Position numbers and translations under genes: made by a program. The notes below the pieces were generated by a model. That model made no database searches. It had not been told where the DNA came from and was given only the letters and a program-made list of their open reading frames with translations. From Actinomycetota bacterium (GTDB lineage: Bacteria; Actinomycetota; Acidimicrobiia; IMCC26256), in assembly GCA_009702955.1 (NCBI GenBank), contig WLHA01000096.1, positions 1 to 5,759 of the forward strand: 5,759 nucleotides of DNA, read 5' to 3'. This document shows positions 1-4,753 of the stretch, piece by piece (positions within the stretch are counted from its first letter, which is position 1; every line of letters starts with the position of its first letter).

Positions 1-1
1 G

Positions 2-43
2 CGCAGTGACATCCTTGAGTCTTCCTACCTCGGCGAGAACTAG
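2..43 (+). CDS. Possible C-terminal end of an upstream gene (partial)
   Basis: Read from base 2, the frame is open to a TAG at 41-43 and gives RSDILESSYLGEN. The mix of residues is plausible for a soluble protein's C-terminus. The other two plus-strand frames either stop at once or run on into greA. With only 13 codons visible I cannot name a family, and the reading could be chance. If real, the gene ends about 50 bp before greA, and the greA promoter would lie just behind its stop. Confidence 0.3.
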   Translation, partial: RSDILESSYLGEN

Positions 44-56
44 AGACCTCCCGGGG

Positions 57-86
57 GTGACCCGAGACCCAACTCGCGGGTACCCT
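57..86 (+). promoter_or_regulatory. Predicted greA promoter (leaderless type)
   Basis: A -35-like GTGACC (57-62) and a -10-like TACCCT (81-86) are separated by 18 bp. The -10 fits the TANNNT pattern of actinobacterial SigA promoters. Its last base is only 8 nt before the greA ATG at 95, so transcription should begin at about 93-95. No Shine-Dalgarno sequence precedes the ATG. Both facts point to a leaderless mRNA, which is common in actinobacteria. The -35 match is moderate. Confidence 0.5.
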
Positions 87-94
87 CTACCTCC

Positions 95-568
95 ATGGAA
101 CCTTCACACCTCTCAACAGCCGCGTCTAACCGCCTCAAAGAAGAACTAGCAGAGCGCTCCGGCCCGCGACGCCTCATGATCACAGAGCGCATTGAGATAG
201 CGCGCGAACTCGGCGATCTAAAAGAGAATGCCGATTACCACGCAGCCAAGGACGAGCAGGGTCTCAACGAAGCACGCGTTCGCCAGATCAAAGCGATCCT
301 CCTAGATGCAGTGATCGTTGATTCTGCTACCGGCGATGTTGCCGGCCCGGGAACAATTGTCGAGCTCCGATATGCAGGCTCTGACGAGACGACCAAGTAT
401 CTACTTGGATCGATTGAGGAGCGCAACGACGAACTCGATGTGCTCTCAACCTCATCGCCGCTCGGGCTTGCTTTAAATGGAAAAGGCCCTGGCGCGACCG
501 TTGAGTACCGCACCCCAGCGAAGAAGACCCTAACGGTTGAGATTATCTCTGTTAGTTCTGCTGGCTAG
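95..568 (+). CDS. greA: Transcription elongation factor GreA
   Basis: GreA enters the secondary channel of RNA polymerase and stimulates cleavage of backtracked RNA, rescuing stalled elongation complexes. The protein has 157 residues, the usual length. The N-terminal part (about 10-75) is the coiled-coil hairpin. Its tip reads ELGDLKENADYHAAKDEQ (38-55) and carries the two conserved acidic residues, D41 and E44, that position the catalytic magnesium. The C-terminal FKBP-like domain (about 83-155) shows the family signatures GSIEER (105-110) and SPLGLALNGK (121-130), then a P-x-x-x-x-x-T-V-E-I end. The ATG at 95 gives the expected N-terminus, although it has no ribosome binding site and is probably read from a leaderless transcript. 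The last 17 bp overlap the end of the converging winged-helix gene. The protein appears intact. Confidence 0.96.
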   Translation: MEPSHLSTAASNRLKEELAERSGPRRLMITERIEIARELGDLKENADYHAAKDEQGLNEARVRQIKAILLDAVIVDSATGDVAGPGTIVELRYAGSDETTKYLLGSIEERNDELDVLSTSSPLGLALNGKGPGATVEYRTPAKKTLTVEIISVSSAG

Positions 569-1048
569 CCGTCTGAAGTAGGTAGCCGCGAGATCTAACT
601 GTACGAATCTCCAGCCCAAGTGGGGAGATTCTGCGGCGAAGCCTTAGGACGTGTACATCAAGCGCATTTCGCGTTGGAGCTCCAGAGGGCCATGCCCTTT
701 CTAGGAGTAGTTCTCGCCCGACCACCGCACCTAAACACTCGACCAAAATCTCGCTAGAAGACTCTCTACCGGCGAGAGCGATACCCAGCGGTCGCGGTAA
801 CGGAGTAACCCATCAGCATCGAGTTCCGGGGAACTAACAGTGCTTGATGCCCTCATCTCGAGAGTGGCGACGCGGGCCCTCACGTCGGGGTCAGCGGCGG
901 GCAGTCGAACCCAGTCTTCAAGAGTGTCTATGGAGTCAGGCGGCGGAGACTCTGGCCCCACTAGAAGCAGTCTAGGAACGCCTCGAGATCGTAAATCATC
1001 TAGGTGCTCTGATTCCTCTGGCCAACGCAGAAGCACAACATCCAACAT
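552..1048 (-). pseudogene. OmpR/PhoB-type winged-helix regulator, interrupted by a frameshift
   Basis: The gene is read in two overlapping frames. The first (start at 1048, stop at 731) begins MLDVVLLRWPEE and has a short degenerate receiver-like part with LLLVGP and LEDWVRLPA. It continues into the first half of a DNA-binding winged helix (YRDRWVSLSPVESLLARF). The second frame, from 746 to 552, carries the rest: LVECLGAVVGRELLLERAW, the recognition region NALDVHVLRLRRRI and the wing IRTVRSRGYLLQ. Adding one T to the TTTT run (plus-strand AAAA, 745-748) joins them into a protein of about 165 residues with the normal Trans_reg_C order. The N-terminal part lacks a clear phosphoacceptor site, so any activity is probably not driven by phosphorylation. 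I prefer the ATG at 1048 over the TTG at 1057 because of the family-like N-terminus; neither has a clear ribosome binding site. The break may be real, or a sequencing error in the homopolymer. The 3' end overlaps greA by 17 bp. Confidence 0.8.
605..631 (+). terminator. Hairpin downstream of greA, possible terminator without U-tract
   Basis: GAATCTCC (605-612) and GGAGATTC (624-631) form a perfect 8-bp stem with an 11-nt loop, starting 37 nt after the greA stop. No T run follows, so it is not a classical intrinsic terminator. Actinobacteria are reported to use some hairpins of this type, but the role here is inference. It lies inside the coding part of the opposing winged-helix gene. Confidence 0.4.
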
Positions 1049-1062
1049 GACAACCAACTTAC

Positions 1063-1101
1063 GGGTTGCGCGTTTCAGGAATGTTTCGCGCGAGTGAACC
1101 C
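1063..1101 (-). repeat. Interrupted inverted repeat between the RCC1-like gene and the winged-helix gene
   Basis: On the plus strand GGGTTGCGCG (1063-1072) can pair with CGCGC (1087-1091) and AACCC (1097-1101), with a 5-nt bulge and a 14-nt loop. It begins about 26 nt after the stop of the upstream RCC1-like gene and ends shortly before the winged-helix start. It could end or attenuate transcription from the RCC1-like genes, or be a leader structure for the regulator. There is no T run, and I cannot decide between these. Confidence 0.35.
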
Positions 1102-1126
1102 AAGAATCAGGTTTAAGTGCCTTTGC

Positions 1127-2425
1127 TCAGTAGACCGCGGAGAACGGGGTTGTGAAATAGGAGATGTAGGGAGACGGAGTAGCAGACCAGTTGATCTGGT
1201 AATTGGCGTTATCGCCCCAACACTTCATGCCAAGAACGCCGCTCACGCTACCGACGGCACAGGTATGAAGGCTGCTGCTAGATGAGACAAGCGCGGTAAC
1301 GGCAGTGATCCCTGAGACCGATACTGGAGTCAGCGACTGGATGTTTGTCCCGTTACCAAGTTGACCAGAAGAGTTGGCTCCCCAACACTTAATTGTTTGA
1401 TCGCTAAGCAGCGCACAGGTGTGGTACTTGCCAGTGACTACGTCAACAGCATTGGTGATCCCGCTCGCGGCGACCGGTGCGCTGTATAGAGCCGATGTCG
1501 TTGAGCCATTGCCTAATTGCCCATAGGCGTTATCGCCCCAGCACTTCACGCTCGAATCCGCGAGCACGACGCAGGTGTGGGAATTTCCAACAGATACAGC
1601 CTTTGCGGTGATCCCAGTATTCGTACCAGTAGCGGCGTATCCAGTCCCCCAGCAATAAACCTGCCCCGCAGCACCGGCATCGCCGGAGATAGCGCAAGTC
1701 TGCGTGCCACCTGCACTAATTGCTCTGACTCTCGGCAGAGCTTGCGTGGAGTTGCCAGGATCCTTGACAGGCACTCCTCTACTCGAGTTTGTAGTTAGCC
1801 CATTACCGAGACGCCCAGAGCCATTGTTTCCCCAGCAATAAGCGAGGTCTGTGGCAGCCAATGCGCAGGTATGCGCACTACCAGCTGAGATTGCTTTCGC
1901 TGTCAAGAATCCATTGTTCGGCTCAATCAAGACGCCCTGTGGTGCTACTTGATTATTAAACGTATTATTAGCAACCTGCCCCGAGGTGTTTAGGCCCCAA
2001 CAGAACACATGAGGGCCAGCATCACCGAGTGCGCATGTGTGTGATGCGCCTGCGGCAATCGCCGAGACGCGCTGCATGACTTCAACGTTCACCGCAGAGG
2101 TTAGGTCTCCGCCAGTTGAGAAGTTGCCTGCTTGACCGTAGGAGTTTGAACCCCAGCACTTAGCACCTGCTGGATTAGTTGTAGTCATAGCGCATGAGGA
2201 GGACCCACCGACTGCGATAGTCGTCCGTGCCGCAACGCCGCCCGCGTCCGTCACTACGGTGCCGGAGCGCTGTGAGTCTCCACCCTGCGATGTAGCGATC
2301 GCAACGGCACCACCCGCTACAACAACTACCGCCGCTGCAACTGCAATCCAACTCTTAGTGCGCCGAGACGAAGCCCTCTCCGCTGAGTTCTTCTCGACAC
2401 TCGAGTCAAGACTTGAATTACTCAA
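1127..2425 (-). CDS. RCC1-like seven-repeat protein with N-terminal membrane segment (copy 1)
   Basis: The protein has 432 residues. A hydrophilic N-terminus with basic RRTK (21-24) leads into one hydrophobic segment (26-44). This is either a signal anchor with the C-terminus outside, or a signal peptide that could be cut after AIA (42-44). A linker follows, then seven RCC1/BLIP-II-type repeats of the form SAGxxHTCAL...KCWGxNxxGQLGNG. Seven repeats suggest a seven-bladed beta-propeller. There are exactly 14 cysteines, one pair per repeat: 78/90, 131/142, 187/197, 244/258, 285/295, 337/347 and 389/402. This fits a disulfide in each blade of an exported protein. The start is TTG, supported by GGGAG 7 nt upstream. 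The gene lies 101 bp after its paralogue, on the same strand. RCC1-type propellers usually bind proteins or other ligands; the partner here is unknown, and nothing suggests guanine-nucleotide exchange activity. Confidence 0.85.
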   Translation of the reverse strand: MSNSSLDSSVEKNSAERASSRRTKSWIAVAAAVVVVAGGAVAIATSQGGDSQRSGTVVTDAGGVAARTTIAVGGSSSCAMTTTNPAGAKCWGSNSYGQAGNFSTGGDLTSAVNVEVMQRVSAIAAGASHTCALGDAGPHVFCWGLNTSGQVANNTFNNQVAPQGVLIEPNNGFLTAKAISAGSAHTCALAATDLAYCWGNNGSGRLGNGLTTNSSRGVPVKDPGNSTQALPRVRAISAGGTQTCAISGDAGAAGQVYCWGTGYAATGTNTGITAKAVSVGNSHTCVVLADSSVKCWGDNAYGQLGNGSTTSALYSAPVAASGITNAVDVVTGKYHTCALLSDQTIKCWGANSSGQLGNGTNIQSLTPVSVSGITAVTALVSSSSSLHTCAVGSVSGVLGMKCWGDNANYQINWSATPSPYISYFTTPFSAVY

Positions 2426-2437
2426 CGTTTTACTCCC
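2259..2437 (-). repeat. Conserved 5' module of the RCC1-like pair, copy 1
   Basis: This 179-bp stretch aligns without gaps to 3608-3786. It covers the ribosome binding site, the TTG start and about the first 56 codons, including the membrane segment. Two exact matches stand out: 17 bp around the start (2421-2437 = 3770-3786) and 44 bp over the membrane segment (2307-2350 = 3656-3699). Downstream the two genes diverge quickly. This is a tandem duplication whose 5' part has been kept alike. Confidence 0.85.
2423..2437 (-). promoter_or_regulatory. Ribosome binding site and TTG start of RCC1-like copy 1
   Basis: On the coding strand GGGAG (2433-2437) is followed by 7 nt and TTG (2423-2425). The same arrangement is exactly conserved before the paralogue, which supports TTG as the true start in both. 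Just upstream is the AT-rich TATATATA, which may be part of a promoter, but I see no convincing -35. Confidence 0.75.
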
Positions 2438-2498
2438 TATATATAAATTCGACTACCTGCAGTGATCACGTAGTTACGGCTGTTAGTCCTGAAAATTA

Positions 2499-2508
2499 AA
2501 TGCGCCTC
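2499..2508 (-). promoter_or_regulatory. 10-bp motif shared upstream of both RCC1-like genes (copy 1)
   Basis: The coding strand reads GAGGCGCATT about 73 nt before the TTG start of copy 1. The identical word occurs before copy 2 (3831-3840). The sequence between it and the start differs in both length and composition between the genes. It may be a regulatory site kept after duplication, or a chance remnant. The rest of the 101-bp gap (2426-2526) shows no clear terminator. Confidence 0.3.
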
Positions 2509-2526
2509 AGGCCTTAGGAACTCGGG

Positions 2527-3774
2527 TTATGGAACCGGGGTTATTTTTACTGGAGTAGCTATAAATGCTGAGGCCGGAGATGAGACTTGAGCACTCGTGT
2601 TGAGGCCCCAGCACTTCACCCATGGAACTCCTGCACCACCTCCGCCTCCACTTGCACAGGTGTGCAAGCTGCCGCTCGAGGTACTAATCGCAGTCGCCCC
2701 AAGCAGCCCGGCGACCTCTATCGGGGTGGTCTGTTTAGAGATGCCTCCTGGCGTCTGGCCTATCTGTGCTGCTGAGTAGTCTCCCCAGCACTTGACTGTG
2801 TTGGCCGCCGCTGTGCTGCCAGCAATGAGAGCGCAGGTGTGCTTGAGGCCTGCGACTACATCAATTGCGTTAGTAATACCGGCACTCTGAAGCGAGCCTG
2901 GAGACGCAGTAGTAGTTCCATTGCCTAACTGACCGTAGGTGTTGTCTCCCCAGCATTTGACAGCCCCATCTGCGGCGAGCACGACACACGCGTGATCTCC
3001 GCCAACTGATATCGCCCTTGGCTCCGGGATCCCACTCGGATTACCTCCGCTGCAGAAAACGTTAGGGGTCTGCCCTGACGGAGCAGTTACCATGCACACG
3101 TTGCCCACGCCGCCATAACTCAGAGCCGTGACAGGATTTCCGGCAGCGGAATAAAGTCGTGCGACATTATCACCACCCCCCCAGCACCAAACTTCCTTCG
3201 CTGCTGTCACGGCACAGGTACCGTCGTCCCCAGCGGATACTGCGAGTAAATTCGTTAACAACCCGCCAGTTGATTTCGTTACTGGGTTAGCGAGTGGATA
3301 TTCGGGATAGCTATTACCAGAGCCAATTTGTCCATTGTCATTACTCCCCCAGCAAAAGACGGCACTTACCCCATAGAAGCTGCACCCATGGGCCAAACCT
3401 GCTGATACAGAATTCCCGCCAAAAAGAGCACCATTGAGGGTTTTGACCTTTCCAATCGCAGCCGGACTCGTAAGAGTGTTGTTCCCGGCTTGCCCTTGAG
3501 AATTACCCCCCCAGCACTGAACGTCGGAGTAGTGAACAAGACACGAAGTTGAACCACCGACGGCGATCTTCATAGACGCAGCGGCGCTCGTCGAGCCGCT
3601 AATGACCGTGCCGGAGCGCTGCGAGTCACTGCCCTGCGATGCAGCGATCGCAACTGCACCACCCGCTACAACAACTACCGCCGCTGCAACTGCAATCCAT
3701 CTCTTACTGCGACGAGACGAAGCCCTTCCTGCTGACTTCTTCTCACCACTTGGCTCAAAGCTTGAAGTGCTCAA
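2527..3774 (-). CDS. RCC1-like seven-repeat protein with N-terminal membrane segment (copy 2)
   Basis: This 415-residue protein is a paralogue of the neighbouring product: 46 of the first 60 residues match it, including the whole hydrophobic segment (26-44). Basic RRSKR (21-25) precedes the segment, which suggests an exported protein anchored or processed at its N-terminus. Seven RCC1-type repeats follow. Again there are exactly 14 cysteines in seven pairs: 78/87, 131/141, 187/197, 227/241, 263/274, 314/329 and 373/388. Cysteines 78, 131, 187 and 197 fall at the same residue numbers as in the paralogue. Repeat 4 is degenerate, with CSG where the others have CWG. The best-preserved repeat is KCWGDNTYGQLGNG (273-286). 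The start is TTG behind GGGAG. It is the first gene of the pair, with a likely promoter in 3775-3942. The likely place of action is the cell surface or outside the cell; ligand and function are unknown. Confidence 0.85.
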   Translation of the reverse strand: MSTSSFEPSGEKKSAGRASSRRSKRWIAVAAAVVVVAGGAVAIAASQGSDSQRSGTVISGSTSAAASMKIAVGGSTSCLVHYSDVQCWGGNSQGQAGNNTLTSPAAIGKVKTLNGALFGGNSVSAGLAHGCSFYGVSAVFCWGSNDNGQIGSGNSYPEYPLANPVTKSTGGLLTNLLAVSAGDDGTCAVTAAKEVWCWGGGDNVARLYSAAGNPVTALSYGGVGNVCMVTAPSGQTPNVFCSGGNPSGIPEPRAISVGGDHACVVLAADGAVKCWGDNTYGQLGNGTTTASPGSLQSAGITNAIDVVAGLKHTCALIAGSTAAANTVKCWGDYSAAQIGQTPGGISKQTTPIEVAGLLGATAISTSSGSLHTCASGGGGGAGVPWVKCWGLNTSAQVSSPASAFIATPVKITPVP

Positions 3775-3786
3775 CGTTTTACTCCC
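3608..3786 (-). repeat. Conserved 5' module of the RCC1-like pair, copy 2
   Basis: This is the partner of 2259-2437, same orientation and equal length without gaps. The matching ends abruptly upstream of the ribosome binding site: a run of seven A (plus strand, 3787-3793) lies here, where copy 1 has alternating TA. The two direct repeats lie about 1.35 kb apart, enough for recombination between them to delete or multiply one gene unit. Confidence 0.85.
3772..3786 (-). promoter_or_regulatory. Ribosome binding site and TTG start of RCC1-like copy 2
   Basis: GGGAG (3782-3786) lies 7 nt before TTG (3772-3774), identical to the arrangement in copy 1. A T run of seven on the coding strand lies directly upstream of the GGGAG. 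Confidence 0.75.
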
Positions 3787-3942
3787 AAAAAAATTATCGA
3801 GATTCCAATATATGCAATGTTTAATCGCCTAATGCGCCTCTGGTGTGAGCGCTGACTCTAGCCATCATTGAGCCTTGAACTACTCGCAAAGCACTCCAGT
3901 TTTGATCAATATCACTCACAATGAATTTGTTACAGGATTGCC
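3775..3942 (-). other. Intergenic region upstream of RCC1-like copy 2
   Basis: This 168-bp gap separates the end of the IclR-type gene from copy 2. It must hold either a promoter for the RCC1-like pair or a read-through region. The coding strand is AT-rich near the gene, with TATATT (within 3807-3814) and GATAAT (just before the T run) as possible -10 elements. Neither has a good -35. The shared word GAGGCGCATT is at 3831-3840, 56 nt before the start. I found no strong terminator hairpin for the IclR-type gene. Confidence 0.4.
3831..3840 (-). promoter_or_regulatory. 10-bp motif shared upstream of both RCC1-like genes (copy 2)
   Basis: The coding strand reads GAGGCGCATT, identical to the copy at 2499-2508. 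Its function is not known. A role in joint control of the two paralogues is inference. Confidence 0.3.
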
Positions 3943-4665
3943 CTAACCCTTCTTCCTCTCTGAGTTCCCCTCGAGCCCAGCGGCGACCTCCAACTTACGA
4001 GCAGCCTCGCGTACCGCAGAACCGAAGCGTTTCCCTGGGCTTGCTCCGAAGCGATCTATCGGCCCACTGACCCCGACGGCCGCGACCACAACTCCTGGGC
4101 CATCGAATACCGGTGCGCTAACGCTCGCTACCCCGGCCTCTCTCTCAGCAACTGACTCCGCCCATCCGCGCCGACGCACCTGCGCCAGCTCAGCGGCACT
4201 CGCGCTGCTCTCTCCCTCAGATGCCCAAGCCATTAGTGCCTTGGCCCCCGAACCAGCCTGCAGCGATAGCACTGCACCTACCGGAACTGTGTCGCGTAGC
4301 CCAGTTGGGCGATCGAATGCTGCAATACATACACGCGATGCTCCATCACGGATAAAGAGCTGAGCGCTCTCACCCGTTGCACTGCTCAATGCTGCTAGCA
4401 CCTCTGATGCTGCATCCACAAGAGCCTCAGAGAGACCGGTTCCACTCCCCCAGAGAATCAAACGCCGACCGAGTCGAAATTTCCCATCACCATCGCGCCC
4501 CACTAGCCCATGCGATTCGAGAGCAACCGCGAGCCTGTGAATCGTGGGCCTCGCAAGCCCCGTCTCGTCAACGAGATCCGAGAGCGATCTTGGGCCCTTC
4601 GAGAGAGCCTCAAGAATTGCAACTGACTTGTCAATTACTCCTACGGTGCTTATACTGTCCAACAT
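3943..4665 (-). CDS. ndgR: IclR-family transcriptional regulator, NdgR/LtbR type
   Basis: The protein has 240 residues, normal for IclR regulators. The N-terminal winged helix-turn-helix spans about 8-70 (DKSVAILEAL, then recognition helix LARPTIHRLAVAL at 37-49, wing FRLGRRLILWG at 63-73). The effector-binding domain covers about 75-230, with the family blocks LSLQAGSGAKALMAW (133-147) and GVASVSAPVFD (178-188). The gene is divergent from leuC, as are ndgR of Streptomyces and ltbR of Corynebacterium, whose products control leuCD and other amino-acid genes. The symbol rests on this context as much as on sequence. The ATG at 4665 has no ribosome binding site. A strong promoter places the transcript start at this ATG, so the mRNA is probably leaderless. 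The palindrome at 4678-4692, inside its own promoter, suggests autoregulation. Confidence 0.9.
   Translation of the reverse strand: MLDSISTVGVIDKSVAILEALSKGPRSLSDLVDETGLARPTIHRLAVALESHGLVGRDGDGKFRLGRRLILWGSGTGLSEALVDAASEVLAALSSATGESAQLFIRDGASRVCIAAFDRPTGLRDTVPVGAVLSLQAGSGAKALMAWASEGESSASAAELAQVRRRGWAESVAEREAGVASVSAPVFDGPGVVVAAVGVSGPIDRFGASPGKRFGSAVREAARKLEVAAGLEGNSERKKG
4628..4656 (+). promoter_or_regulatory. Predicted leuC promoter, inside the regulator's first codons
   Basis: TTGTCA (4628-4633), a 17-bp spacer and TATACT (4651-4656) make a near-consensus sigma70-type promoter on the plus strand. The transcript would start at about 4663 and carry a leader of about 90 nt before leuC. The promoter lies entirely within the first 13 codons of the IclR-type gene and faces that gene's own promoter. 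Confidence 0.65.
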
Positions 4666-4671
4666 ACGGAT

Positions 4672-4700
4672 ATCTTATCTCACATAGTGAGACGAGTCAA
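4672..4700 (-). promoter_or_regulatory. Predicted promoter of the IclR-family regulator gene
   Basis: On the minus strand TTGACT (4695-4700), a 17-bp spacer and TAAGAT (4672-4677) match the sigma70-type consensus well. The ATG at 4665 begins 7 nt after the -10, so the predicted start site coincides with the start codon (leaderless). The spacer holds the palindromic operator candidate. Confidence 0.7.
4678..4692. promoter_or_regulatory. Palindromic operator candidate for the IclR-family regulator
   Basis: TCTCAC ATA GTGAGA is a perfect inverted repeat with 6-bp arms and a 3-bp centre, the size expected for a dimeric IclR-type regulator. It fills 15 of the 17 bp between the -35 and -10 of the regulator's promoter and lies at about +15 to +29 of the predicted leuC transcript. 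Bound protein should block its own promoter and could hinder early leuC elongation. That the neighbouring regulator is the one that binds is inference. Confidence 0.7.
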
Positions 4701-4740
4701 ACATCAACACGAAACCAGAACAAGCAACCTCAAGCGAAAG

Positions 4741-4746
4741 AAGGAG
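4741..4746 (+). promoter_or_regulatory. leuC ribosome binding site
   Basis: AAGGAG lies 7 nt before the ATG at 4754, a strong Shine-Dalgarno sequence with good spacing. In contrast with greA and the regulator, leuC is therefore read from a leadered transcript. The roughly 55 nt before the start are rich in A and almost free of T, so the site is probably unstructured and accessible. Confidence 0.85.
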
Positions 4747-4753
4747 AAAAGTA

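Noticed and set aside
745..750. Programmed -1 frameshift signal in the winged-helix gene
   Set aside because: The sequence GATTTTG does not form the X XXY YYZ heptamer in the needed frame, and no clear downstream stimulatory structure was seen. A lost base in the T run explains it more simply.
840..1097. 85-codon plus-strand frame
   Set aside because: It is antisense to the winged-helix regulator gene and shows low-complexity Ser/Arg composition without a domain.
1200..2170. Recurring plus-strand words such as CCCCAGCACTT that at first look like a repeat array
   Set aside because: The spacing is irregular, and the words are the reverse complement of the KCWG codons in the RCC1-type repeats. 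They reflect the protein repeat, not a CRISPR array.
2259..2465. Short plus-strand frames opposite the N-termini of both RCC1-like genes (also 3602-3832)
   Set aside because: They look conserved between the two copies only because the opposite strand encodes the shared anchor module.
4663..4753. Leucine leader peptide or T-box in the leuC leader
   Set aside because: There is no short frame with leucine codons and a stop, no T-box signature, and no terminator hairpin.
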